A DNA stretch of 8,178 nucleotides, taken from contig JBDRIW010000028.1 of NCBI GenBank assembly GCA_043815465.1, positions 1-8,178 of the forward strand, written 5' to 3'. Every line of letters begins with the position of its first letter. Position 1 is the stretch's first letter. The translations under genes were made by a program, and so were the position numbers. Shown here piece by piece: positions 1 through 6,369 of the stretch. Below the pieces are notes generated by a model. That model saw nothing but the letters and a program-made list of their open reading frames with translations, was not told the origin of the DNA and did not search any database. The stretch comes from JBAZFF01 sp043815465 (lineage in GTDB: Bacteria > Patescibacteriota > Minisyncoccia > Minisyncoccales > RBG-13-42-11).

Positions 1-45
1 AAATAAAGGTCAAAATTTAAAATATTATTAATTATTAAACTAAAT

Positions 46-324
46 ATGACTTTCTTCTGGATTATTATAATAGGCACAATATTATTCTTCGTAATTAAAT
101 ATGCAAAAACTAAAAGAGAGGGCAAGGGAACGAAAAATCAAATAAAATGCCCTAATTGCCAATACGAAGGTGAATCTAAAATGTATACGAAAGGTTCAGT
201 GGGCGTGGAAATCATTCTTTGGTTATTCTTTCTATTCCCAGGCCTTATCTATTCTGTCTGGCGTCTAAGTAATAAGTACAAAGGTTGTCCTAAATGTGGC
301 TATGAACACGTAATAAAGCAATAA
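46..324 (+). CDS. Small membrane-anchored zinc-ribbon protein
   Basis: This 92-residue protein has a hydrophobic N-terminal helix (about residues 3-18), a basic linker (20-34), then two CPxC knuckles at Cys35/Cys38 and Cys81/Cys84. They flank a second hydrophobic stretch (about 55-70, ending FPGLIYSVWR). Two CxxC pairs split by a hydrophobic segment resemble the LITAF-like zinc ribbon, in which the cysteines bind one Zn and the hydrophobic part dips into the membrane. Similar short proteins are widespread in bacteria with no defined role. The first ATG is used; only 45 upstream bases are visible and they show no Shine-Dalgarno sequence. It is the only plus-strand gene, is convergent with everything to its right, and is followed by a hairpin terminator. 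The family type is fairly sure; the function is unknown. Confidence 0.75.
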   Translation: MTFFWIIIIGTILFFVIKYAKTKREGKGTKNQIKCPNCQYEGESKMYTKGSVGVEIILWLFFLFPGLIYSVWRLSNKYKGCPKCGYEHVIKQ

Positions 325-346
325 AATCTATAAAGATTTGCGAATT

Positions 347-370
347 AAAATCCCCTTCTAAGGGGGTTTT
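347..370 (+). terminator. Rho-independent terminator, possibly bidirectional
   Basis: A 9-bp stem (AAAATCCCC paired with GGGGGTTTT, including one T-G wobble) encloses a 6-nt loop and is followed by a T-rich run. It begins 22 nt after the stop codon of the zinc-ribbon gene. On the minus strand the same hairpin carries one A-C mismatch but still ends in TTTT, so it may also stop transcripts leaving the tRNA-Asn gene. Confidence 0.75.
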
Positions 371-421
371 AGTTTAATAAACTCTGAGGCGGATCGGTCT
401 CTTGAACCGCGCTCAAGCTAG
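371..421. other. Trailer of tRNA-Asn with short inverted repeats
   Basis: This short gap separates the terminator from the tRNA-Asn 3' end. It holds a perfect small palindrome (AGTTTA-A-TAAACT, 371-383) and a possible hairpin CTTGA/TCAAG (401-405 with 413-417). Either could mark where the tRNA precursor is processed or ended. No gene is seen here. The role of the repeats is a guess. Confidence 0.35.
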
Positions 422-770
422 CTCCGCGGGTAGGATTCGAACCTACAACCTAGTGCTTACACTTAACCCTAATGTTTCCAAAAGGAGTGGACTATCTCAT
501 CACCCATTGAACTTCCGAAAAACGGAAGTAAAAATGAAAAAGAAATTTATATCTTCGACATTTTAGGGTGCGAGGCGCTTCCCCTATTTTATAATAGAGT
601 ACTCCCTTTCGGGATAGTCTCTGAACCTTCCCTATCTCAGGGCTTGGCTGCGGATTACCATACTAATAAAAGATTAGGCTTCCCGCAATTCACCTCGTTT
701 TTCGACCTCGATTTCTCGAGGAAGCTGCGATATCTCACAGGCACCCGCGCTACCATTGCGCCACCGCGGA
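422..770 (-). tRNA. tRNA-Asn(GTT) interrupted by a group I intron
   Basis: The 5' exon is 770-737 and the 3' exon 459-422, giving a 72-nt tRNA after splicing. The parts are: acceptor TCCGCGG/CCGCGGA, D-arm GCGC/GCGC with loop AATGGTA, anticodon stem GGTGC/GCACT (one G-T), loop CTGTTAA giving anticodon GTT, 5-nt variable loop, and T-arm GTAGG-TTCGAAT-CCTAC. U1-A72 with discriminator G73 matches bacterial tRNA-Asn, so the sequence outside the anticodon agrees with the identity. No CCA is encoded, so it must be added by a nucleotidyltransferase. The intron sits between positions 35 and 36, inside the anticodon, so the unspliced transcript cannot decode. A promoter lies just upstream. Other splice choices are discussed under rejected items. 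Confidence 0.9.
460..736 (-). ncRNA. Group I self-splicing intron, probably subgroup IA, no ORF
   Basis: This 277-nt ribozyme has these pairings. P1 joins exon CTGT plus intron GA (740-735) to TCGCAG (730-725) through a GATA loop, with the hallmark U-G pair at the 5' splice site. P2 is CCTCGA/TCGAGG with a GAAA loop (721-706). P3 is CGAGGTG (697-691) with CGCCTCG (577-571). The P4 and Q strands carry AATTGCGGGAA and AATCCGCAGCC. P7 is GACTAT (619-614) with ATAGTC (495-490). Between P7 and P3' lie hairpins P7.1 (CCC-GAAA-GGG, 613-604) and P7.2 (CTATT/AATAG), a layout typical of subgroup IA such as phage T4 td. P8 is CACCC/GGGTG (570-566 with 505-501), extended by an ACTTCCG/CGGAAGT hairpin (511-529). 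The last intron base is G, as required. No homing endonuclease is present, so the intron is not mobile by its own protein. Confidence 0.9.
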
Positions 771-780
771 ATATGTGTTG

Positions 781-808
781 ATTATACTAAAATTTTAAAA
801 TTTTTCAA
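781..808 (-). promoter_or_regulatory. Sigma-70 type promoter of tRNA-Asn
   Basis: A perfect -10 TATAAT (786-781) lies 16 bp from a -35 TTGAAA (808-803), which matches TTGACA at five of six positions. The predicted start, about 7 nt past the -10, falls a few bases before the tRNA 5' end at 770. The -35 box overlaps the TGA stop codon (807-805) of the upstream membrane-protein gene. The promoter therefore gives the intron-bearing tRNA its own transcription. Confidence 0.7.
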
Positions 809-1188
809 CCCTGAAGGAAATATTGGATAGTAACTAAAATTAAAACAGAAAAAGTAATATAAGTAGTTGCTCTATGAGAGATCTTAATTCCTATCTTTTT
901 AAATAAGTCTCTATTAAAAGAATGATTATAATTATTTGGGTCTGATATGTTTTGCCCTTTTAAAAGTTGAGTGATTGTAGTAAAAAAACAAACCATGCGA
1001 TATTTCTTTGTCCAAGGCATTAGTAATAATCCCCAAACAAACTGACTAGAAACTACCACTATGGTTAAATAAAAATGAAAAGTTATTTTACCAGGGAAAA
1101 AGCTTTCGGGAACTAAAAATAATCCATACCAAAAAATTACAAACACAGCATGGAAAAAAAATATTACTTTTCCTAAAAAATTATTCAT
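805..1188 (-). CDS. Small membrane protein of unknown function
   Basis: This 127-residue protein has three probable membrane helices (about 5-26, 37-58, 109-125). A conserved-looking hydrophilic part between helices 2 and 3 carries TKKYR (60-64), a TQLLKG stretch (73-78) and SDPNNYNHSF (82-91). I do not recognise a named family. Its ATG lies one base after the rpoD stop, and a good Shine-Dalgarno sits inside the last rpoD codons, so it is the last gene of the dnaG-rpoD transcript. It ends in TGA, which shows UGA is a stop in this organism. Being a real gene is supported by the ribosome site and tight spacing; no function can be inferred. Confidence 0.75.
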   Translation of the reverse strand: MNNFLGKVIFFFHAVFVIFWYGLFLVPESFFPGKITFHFYLTIVVVSSQFVWGLLLMPWTKKYRMVCFFTTITQLLKGQNISDPNNYNHSFNRDLFKKIGIKISHRATTYITFSVLILVTIQYFLQG

Positions 1189-1189
1189 A

Positions 1190-2470
1190 TTAGTATCCTT
1201 TTAATTTTTTTAATGATTCATGCTCTCTTATTTTTTCTAATGATTTAGCTTCAATCTGTCTTATTCTTTCTCTAGTAACCCCAAACTCTTTTCCTACTTC
1301 TTCTAAAGTATGTGTTACACCATCTTCTAAGCCAAATCTCATGGCTAATATCTTTTGTTCTCTAGGGGTTAAATCTTTTAATATCTCTCTTTCATGGTCT
1401 TTCAATAAAGTTCTAGCAGCTTCAGTATTAGGGGCTATAGTTTTATCATCTTTAATAAACTCTGCCAAAACTGAATCTTCATCATCTTCTCCAACAGGTG
1501 TTTCTAAAGAAACTGTTTCTTGAGAAATCTTTTGAATATGATAGACTTTTTCAACTTCTAATCCCATTTCTGCTGCTATTTCTTCTGGTAATGGCTCTCT
1601 TCCTAAATCTTGCAATAATCTTCTTCTCACCTGAGTATATTTTGATATTGTTTCAACCATATGAACAGGTATTCTAATTGTTCTAGCCTGATCTGCTAAT
1701 GCTCTAGTAATAGCTTGTCTAATCCACCATGTAGCATAAGTGGAGAATTTATAACCTCTTCTCCAATCAAATTTTTCTACAGCTCTAAATAAACCGAGAT
1801 TCCCCTCTTGAATTAGGTCTAAAAGAGTTAAATTAGCAGAACGACCAACATATTTTTTAGATATTGAAACAACTAATCTTAAATTAGCTCTAGCTAATCT
1901 CTTTTTTGCCTCTAGGTCTCCTTTCTCAATCTTCTTGGCTAATTCTTTTTCTTCATTTGGAGTAACAAAAGAGATCCTACCTATTTCTTTTAAATACATT
2001 TGAATAGGATCTATCGCTCCCTCATCTGATTTTAATATTTTCTTTGGTTTCTTTTCTAAAGACAATAATTCACTTCTTTCTTTTATCTCTATTGATTCTT
2101 TTTCAAAATCATCAAACAACTTTTCTAAATCTCCAATATTTTTTTCTAAATTTGGGAAAAAATAAAGTATTTCAGAATAAGTAATAAATCCTCTTTCTCT
2201 TCCTTTTTCTTTTAATTGTTGCATTTTATCTGCTGGAAAAATCTTTCCTAATTTCAAGACTTCAGGATTCTTAGATTTAAACATTGAAACCTTTTTAATT
2301 CTTTTTTTTACAATTACTATTGGCTTCTTCGCTTTCTTTTTCTTTACTGAAGCTTTTTTAATCTCTTTCTTTTTCCCTGAACCTTTCTTTACTTTCTTTT
2401 TTTCTTTAACCTTAAGTTTAATTTTTGTTTTAACCTTAGGTTTCTTTTTTATTGTTTTTATTTTTACCAT
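1190..2470 (-). CDS. rpoD: RNA polymerase primary sigma factor (sigma-70/RpoD)
   Basis: This 426-residue protein directs core RNA polymerase to housekeeping promoters. It has a lysine-rich tail (1-61, about half Lys), a short region resembling 1.1 (about 85-130), and region 1.2 from DPIQMYLKEIG (154-164). Region 2 follows with DLIQEGNLGLFRAVEKFD (218-235) for core binding and YKFSTYATWWIRQAI (240-254) for -10 melting, then 2.4 to about 271. Region 3 spans about 272-325. Region 4 carries TPREQKILAMRFGL (368-381) and the helix-turn-helix LEEVGKEFGVTRERIRQIE (389-407) that reads the -35. It lacks the long non-conserved insert of E. coli RpoD. Both promoters noted in this window fit its expected sites. 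Its start overlaps the dnaG stop by 7 nt (ATGGTAA), a sign of translational coupling. A downstream ATG at residue 63 would drop the Lys tail, but the coupled start is preferred. Confidence 0.97.
   Translation of the reverse strand: MVKIKTIKKKPKVKTKIKLKVKEKKKVKKGSGKKKEIKKASVKKKKAKKPIVIVKKRIKKVSMFKSKNPEVLKLGKIFPADKMQQLKEKGRERGFITYSEILYFFPNLEKNIGDLEKLFDDFEKESIEIKERSELLSLEKKPKKILKSDEGAIDPIQMYLKEIGRISFVTPNEEKELAKKIEKGDLEAKKRLARANLRLVVSISKKYVGRSANLTLLDLIQEGNLGLFRAVEKFDWRRGYKFSTYATWWIRQAITRALADQARTIRIPVHMVETISKYTQVRRRLLQDLGREPLPEEIAAEMGLEVEKVYHIQKISQETVSLETPVGEDDEDSVLAEFIKDDKTIAPNTEAARTLLKDHEREILKDLTPREQKILAMRFGLEDGVTHTLEEVGKEFGVTRERIRQIEAKSLEKIREHESLKKLKGY
1196..1202 (-). promoter_or_regulatory. 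Shine-Dalgarno AAAAGGA for the 127-residue membrane protein
   Basis: AAAAGGA lies 7 nt before the ATG at 1188 and inside the final codons of rpoD. It is the clearest ribosome binding site in the window, since most of the genes here show weak or no Shine-Dalgarno. It fixes the start of the membrane protein and suggests coupling to rpoD translation. Confidence 0.6.
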
Positions 2471-4212
2471 TTTTCTTTTGATAAATTATTAAATTTTAAA
2501 GTTAATTCTTTTATTTTTTTATTATCATTCTCCGATTCTGCTCTCTTCATCTCCTTTGATATTTCAGCTAGCTTAATCTTTAATTCTAAAGAGTTAATCT
2601 CTTTTATACAACACTTAATTTCTAAAGCAACATCTTTTTCTTCTATTTCTTCTATTTCAGCCATTAGAGATAAGCTATTAAATAAAGTGGCAACTTCTAT
2701 TTCTAAATCTTTATCTTTTATTTTAGGATTATTTTTAAATTTAAGTATTAAGTCTTTTGTTCGAAGAGAAAAAGAAGAAAGTTGATCCTCTGTTAATTCT
2801 TCTAATTGGTTTGGATATTTTAAAATTAGAATGATTAACCTCTCTTCTAATAATTCCCTTCTAGTTTTAACTGGAATATTCTTCTCTTCTTCTGGTTCTA
2901 TCCCTAATTTTTCAGAATATTCTTCCTTAATCTTTTGAAGTTCTTTTTCTACGTCTTCGGTCTTAATACCCAATCTATTGGCTAATTTAGCTGACCAACG
3001 AGATTGAATTATTATATTAGGTATTTTTTTAATTACTGGCAATAAAGTTTTAATTATCTTTTGTTCTCCATCAGCAGAATTTAAATCAAATCTATTAAAG
3101 GTAGTTTCAAAATAAAAATCAAGAATTGATTTACCTTCTTCTACTCTCTTTTCCCATTCTTTAGCATCTTTTGAAACCATATCTGCTGGATCTAGTCCGT
3201 CTGGGAGAATAATTACTTTTATATTAAATTCTTGAGCTTGAGCTAAATCAATACCTCTTTTGGTGGCTGCATCTCCAGCCATATCCATATCAAAGGCAGT
3301 ATATAGATTCTCAGTATATCTTTTAAGAATCTTTAATTGAAAAGGAGTTAAAGCTGTTCCCGAGGTAGATACTACGTTTTCAAAACCAGCTTGAGAAACC
3401 ATAATAACATCAACATATCCTTCTACTAAAATACAATGATCTTTTTTTCTTATCTCTACCTTAGCCTTATCTAACCCGTATAATACCCTACTTTTATCAT
3501 ATAAAATTGTTTGAGGAGTATTAACATATTTTGCTACTTCATTCTTATCCTTATCTTTGAACACTCTACCACCAAACCCAATAACTTGAGAATTTAAATC
3601 AAATATAGGAAAAATTATCCTTCCTCTAAATCTGTCATGCAAAGAACCTTTTCCAGAGGTTAAAGCTAATCCTGCTTTTTCCATTTCTTCTTTTTTATAA
3701 TTTTTAGAAGTTAAAAAATCTGACAAACTTTGCCAAGCATCTGGAGCATATCCAACTCTCCATTTCTTTAAACTCTCTTCTGTAATACCTCTTTTCAATA
3801 GATAGTCCTTTGCTTCTTTCCCAGATTTACCTTCTTGGAATTGCTTTTCAAAAAATTTAGCCGCCCATTCACATACTTCATACAATCTTTCTCTTTCACT
3901 TTTTAACTTAGCATATTCTGGAGACTGACTTTTTAATTCTACTCCAGCTTTTTGAGCTAATATTCTTAAAGCATCTCCAAATTCTACTCCCTCTATCTTC
4001 ATAACAAATTTAAATATATCTCCTCCTTCCCCACAACTACCAAAGCAATGCCATAATTGCCTAGTTGGAGAAACAAAAAAAGAAGGTTTCTTTTCAGAGT
4101 GAAAAGGACAAACCGTCCTGTAATTTATTCCAGCTTTTTGAAGCTTAAGATAGCTTCCAACAACCTCAATTACATCTAAACGATTTTTAATTTCCTCTAT
4201 TGGATTCTCCAT
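2464..4212 (-). CDS. dnaG: DNA primase DnaG
   Basis: This 582-residue protein makes RNA primers for DNA replication together with the replicative helicase. The N-terminal CHC2 zinc domain holds Cys35, His38, Cys56 and Cys60. The last pair reads CFGSC, i.e. Cx3C where most primases have Cx2C. The RNA polymerase domain has HDRFRGRIIFPI (192-203). The TOPRIM fold follows, with EGYVDV (264-269) and FDMDMAGDAA (307-316); Glu264, Asp308 and Asp310 are expected metal ligands, and PDGLDPAD (337-344) is the third acidic motif. Residues from about 450 form the helical C-terminal region that in the family contacts DnaB. The length is normal. The start overlaps the upstream membrane-protein gene by 26 nt, and the end overlaps rpoD by 7 nt. 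The dnaG-rpoD order matches the classic macromolecular synthesis operon, here without rpsU. Confidence 0.97.
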   Translation of the reverse strand: MENPIEEIKNRLDVIEVVGSYLKLQKAGINYRTVCPFHSEKKPSFFVSPTRQLWHCFGSCGEGGDIFKFVMKIEGVEFGDALRILAQKAGVELKSQSPEYAKLKSERERLYEVCEWAAKFFEKQFQEGKSGKEAKDYLLKRGITEESLKKWRVGYAPDAWQSLSDFLTSKNYKKEEMEKAGLALTSGKGSLHDRFRGRIIFPIFDLNSQVIGFGGRVFKDKDKNEVAKYVNTPQTILYDKSRVLYGLDKAKVEIRKKDHCILVEGYVDVIMVSQAGFENVVSTSGTALTPFQLKILKRYTENLYTAFDMDMAGDAATKRGIDLAQAQEFNIKVIILPDGLDPADMVSKDAKEWEKRVEEGKSILDFYFETTFNRFDLNSADGEQKIIKTLLPVIKKIPNIIIQSRWSAKLANRLGIKTEDVEKELQKIKEEYSEKLGIEPEEEKNIPVKTRRELLEERLIILILKYPNQLEELTEDQLSSFSLRTKDLILKFKNNPKIKDKDLEIEVATLFNSLSLMAEIEEIEEKDVALEIKCCIKEINSLELKIKLAEISKEMKRAESENDNKKIKELTLKFNNLSKEKW

Positions 4213-4918
4213 AATCTTTTGATTTATAATATGTTCCCATCATCATTAAAACTGCCGCTAAGTTAACAAACAAAATAGCTAAAAATTGAGATATTATATA
4301 CGATTGACTTGAAGCGGAAAATATAAAATTAACGAGAGTTGAAATAAAAAAACTAAATAATCCTGAAGCGATAAGAAAGGCCCTAATCCTAAGATAACTC
4401 TCTGAAGATTTGAATCCTTGAATTATAAAAAATATTATTATTAATAAAATTCCTAAACCAAAGACCGTACCCAAAATATTATTCATCAAAATTCCTCTAG
4501 TATCCTGCCAAATGATAAAAGAGTTACGATAATAAACTGTTGCCGGTCCCCAATTAAATAAATTTATAGCTGTAATTAAAAAAGTAATAGCTATCAATCC
4601 TTTAAAGAAAAATTTTTCCGCTCTCTCCCAATACATAATTTTAAGAGGAATAATTCCCAAATGAGCTAAGGCAATTAGAGCAAATGATGGAAATATAGCA
4701 AATAAAAATCCTATAATTTTTAAATCATTTACTATTAATCCCGGCGCACCTATTAAAAATAAAAAAACAGTGGTGAGGATAAAAAATTTTGCAAGATCTC
4801 CTATTTTTTCGTCTTTACTTCTTTTATAGGAAAAATAAATCTTCCCAGCCACAAATAAAAAAACTAAAGATGAAATCATGTTTGATATAGAAACAATTGG
4901 AATAGTATTATTTTCCAT
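4187..4918 (-). CDS. Seven-helix membrane protein of unknown function
   Basis: This 243-residue protein has seven strong hydrophobic segments (about 10-30, 44-64, 68-90, 106-122, 147-167, 178-200, 208-229) and no soluble domain. Basic residues follow helix 1 (YKRSKDEK, 31-38). The layout recalls the 7TM sensor modules that precede histidine kinases, but no kinase or other output domain is attached, so the likeness is only topological. I do not recognise the family. The start overlaps the Nudix copy A end by 11 nt and its end overlaps dnaG by 26 nt, so it is firmly inside the operon and is probably translated by coupling. A stand-alone sensor-like or transport role cannot be told apart from sequence alone. 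Confidence 0.8.
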   Translation of the reverse strand: MENNTIPIVSISNMISSLVFLFVAGKIYFSYKRSKDEKIGDLAKFFILTTVFLFLIGAPGLIVNDLKIIGFLFAIFPSFALIALAHLGIIPLKIMYWERAEKFFFKGLIAITFLITAINLFNWGPATVYYRNSFIIWQDTRGILMNNILGTVFGLGILLIIIFFIIQGFKSSESYLRIRAFLIASGLFSFFISTLVNFIFSASSQSYIISQFLAILFVNLAAVLMMMGTYYKSKDYGESNRGN

Positions 4919-5309
4919 TTTTATTTTCTTTAATTTTCTCGACCATTTCTATCTCTTCCCAGATTACTTCTATCAAATCATAGTTTTTAGCCTCTTCTAA
5001 GGTAACCCAGGCATATTCTATATTATCCTCTCCAGCTTTTGCCTCTCCTGATTTGTAATCTGCCCAATAACTTAAAATTATCACAGGTAACCCATCGGGG
5101 CGAATAAAAGTAATATCTACTAAAAAATTTAACTTATCAACCTCAATGTCGGCTTCCTCTTTTACTTCTCTTCTTAATGATTTCTCAATAGAATTATACC
5201 ACTGACCAGCTCCATTTGTAGGAAGATTAATATAATCATCCACTTCCATGTTGCCTCCAGGAATAGTCCATTTCCCAGGAAAAGTCTTTTCTTCTAGCCC
5301 GCTTTTCAA
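4908..5309 (-). CDS. Nudix hydrolase, copy A, lacking a normal start
   Basis: As called from a TTG at 5309 this is 133 residues, but homology to copy B continues upstream in the same frame to a Leu codon at 5363 (LHRIAATAIVYKDGKYLL). That stretch has no ATG, GTG or TTG before the stop at 5375-5373. From LHRI to the end it aligns to copy B with no gaps over 151 positions, about 70% identical by my count. The catalytic helix RREVKEE is intact, but 20-odd residues separate it from PGG because the Nudix box carries an insert (around DDYINLPTNGAGQWYN), as in copy B. Starting at TTG would remove the first strand of the fold, so a functional product needs another start or a frameshift from the MscS-like gene that overlaps its front. 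It may be a decaying duplicate, though the coding sequence shows no internal damage. Nudix enzymes cleave nucleoside diphosphate-linked compounds; the substrate is unknown. Confidence 0.75.
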   Translation of the reverse strand: MKSGLEEKTFPGKWTIPGGNMEVDDYINLPTNGAGQWYNSIEKSLRREVKEEADIEVDKLNFLVDITFIRPDGLPVIILSYWADYKSGEAKAGEDNIEYAWVTLEEAKNYDLIEVIWEEIEMVEKIKENKNGK

Positions 5310-5355
5310 TAATAAATATTTCCCATCTTTATAGACTATTGCAGTGGCTGCTATC

Positions 5356-5880
5356 CTATGAAGTTTTTTTAGCTACTATTTTTATTTGACTGTTAGGAAT
5401 AGAATGTTTAATTCCTGCTACGTCTTCAAGAATGGTTCTCCTTAAAGTAATCTCCTTAACATTACCTTCAATACCAGCTACTTTCACTTGATCTCCTATG
5501 TGATAATGATCCTCTAAAAGGATAAAGAGACCAGAGATAAAATCAGAAATAATATCTTTAGCTGCCATTCCAACAGCCAAGCCCATTAAACCAACGCCAG
5601 CTAAAATTGGGGCAATATCTATTCCAAACTCAGATAAAATCATTAATAGAATAATAATCCAAATAATAAATTTTAGAGTGCCACCAAAAACACTGATTAA
5701 TGTATTTGTTCTCTTGTTGTCTACTAATTTTTTATCTTTGACTATTTTTTTGATTACTTTTTCAAGAAGACTCTCTGATAAATAGTCGACTGAAAAAGCA
5801 ATAATTAAAATGATTATTATCCTGATTCCACTATTTACAAACCAGTCTAATATAGTTTGAAGTAAAACTTGAATATCCAT
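5356..5880 (-). CDS. MscS-family mechanosensitive channel, C-terminally truncated
   Basis: This 174-residue protein has TM1 (about 16-36), TM2 (68-85) and the pore-lining third helix in the Gly/Ala-rich stretch GVGLMGLAVGMAAKDIISDF (95-114). The start of the beta domain follows (HIGDQVKVAGIEGNVKEI, 127-144), ending at SIPNSQIKIVAKKTS. MscS proteins normally continue for roughly another 80-100 residues with the alpha/beta vestibule domain, which is absent here. The last codons ACT TCA TAG are the Nudix copy A codons CTT CAT AGG read in another frame, right after a run of seven A. So the stop is supplied by the neighbouring gene, and the channel is probably a truncated remnant or the front half of a frameshifted fusion. 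The family call is sure; whether a working pressure-release channel is made is doubtful. The start is 12 nt after Nudix copy B, with no clear Shine-Dalgarno. Confidence 0.85.
   Translation of the reverse strand: MDIQVLLQTILDWFVNSGIRIIIILIIAFSVDYLSESLLEKVIKKIVKDKKLVDNKRTNTLISVFGGTLKFIIWIIILLMILSEFGIDIAPILAGVGLMGLAVGMAAKDIISDFISGLFILLEDHYHIGDQVKVAGIEGNVKEITLRRTILEDVAGIKHSIPNSQIKIVAKKTS
5364..5370 (-). other. A7 run at the MscS-like/Nudix A junction
   Basis: Seven consecutive A residues occur in GCT-AAA-AAA-ACT at the end of the MscS-like gene. The Nudix copy A frame is +1 relative to the channel here. Skipping or deleting one A would join both genes into one 323-residue reading frame from 5880 to 4908. 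Such A runs favour polymerase slippage and sequencing indels. It does not match the canonical -1 heptamer in the right frame. Confidence 0.6.
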
Positions 5881-5892
5881 ATTTTTTAATTA

Positions 5893-6369
5893 TTAATTAT
5901 TATTTTTATCTTTTTTAATATTATCAACCATTTCTATTTCCTCCCAGATTCCCTCTATCAAATCATACTCTTTAGCCTCTTCTAGGGTAACCCAGACATA
6001 TTTTATATTATCTTCATCTAAAACAATTTCTCCAGACTTATAATCTCCCCAATAACTTATTACAATTACTGGTACACCATCTGATCTTATAAAAGCTATA
6101 TCTACTAGATAATAAAGCTTCTCCACTTCTAGATTAGTCTCTTCCTTTATTTCTCTTCTCAAAGACTTTTCTATTGCATTATACCATTGTCCGGCTCCAG
6201 AAACTGGTAAATCTATATAATCGTCTACTTCTAACCCCCCTCCAGGAACAGTCCATTTCCCAGGAAATGATTTTTTATTTAAACTTCTTTGTAATAACAA
6301 ATACTTTCCATCTTTGTGAATAATAGCTGTCGAAGTAATTCTATGAAGTTCTCTATCTTTTATCTCCAT
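5893..6369 (-). CDS. Nudix hydrolase, copy B
   Basis: This complete 158-residue protein has an N-terminal strand (LHRITSTAIIHKDGKYLLLQ, 8-27), FPGKWTVPGGG (35-45) and the catalytic helix RREIKEE (71-77), whose glutamates bind the metal. The Nudix box is longer than usual: an insert of about 14 residues (around DDYIDLPVSGAGQWYN, 49-64) separates PGG from the helix. The family hydrolyses NDP-X compounds such as damaged nucleotides, nucleotide sugars or dinucleotide polyphosphates; the substrate is unknown. Its ATG shares one base with the stop of the HD gene (TAATG), so the two are translationally coupled. Copy A, about 500 bp downstream, is its close paralogue from a local duplication. Confidence 0.9.
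   Translation of the reverse strand: MEIKDRELHRITSTAIIHKDGKYLLLQRSLNKKSFPGKWTVPGGGLEVDDYIDLPVSGAGQWYNAIEKSLRREIKEETNLEVEKLYYLVDIAFIRSDGVPVIVISYWGDYKSGEIVLDEDNIKYVWVTLEEAKEYDLIEGIWEEIEMVDNIKKDKNNN

Noticed and set aside
725..770. Reading the 5' half straight through as tRNA-His (loop CTGTGAG, anticodon GTG)
   Set aside because: The following bases do not close the anticodon stem GGTGC, there is no G at -1 and the matching 3' half lies 277 nt away, after a group I intron core.
422..770. Alternative splice giving loop CTTGTAA, anticodon TGT (Thr)
   Set aside because: It needs the 5' splice site after position 33, where no guide sequence pairs. P1 pairs perfectly with exon CTGT, and U1-A72 with G73 fits Asn and not Thr.
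1341..1523. 60-residue plus-strand reading frame
   Set aside because: It is antisense to the region 3-4 part of rpoD, with low-complexity Ser runs, and is a shadow of that gene.
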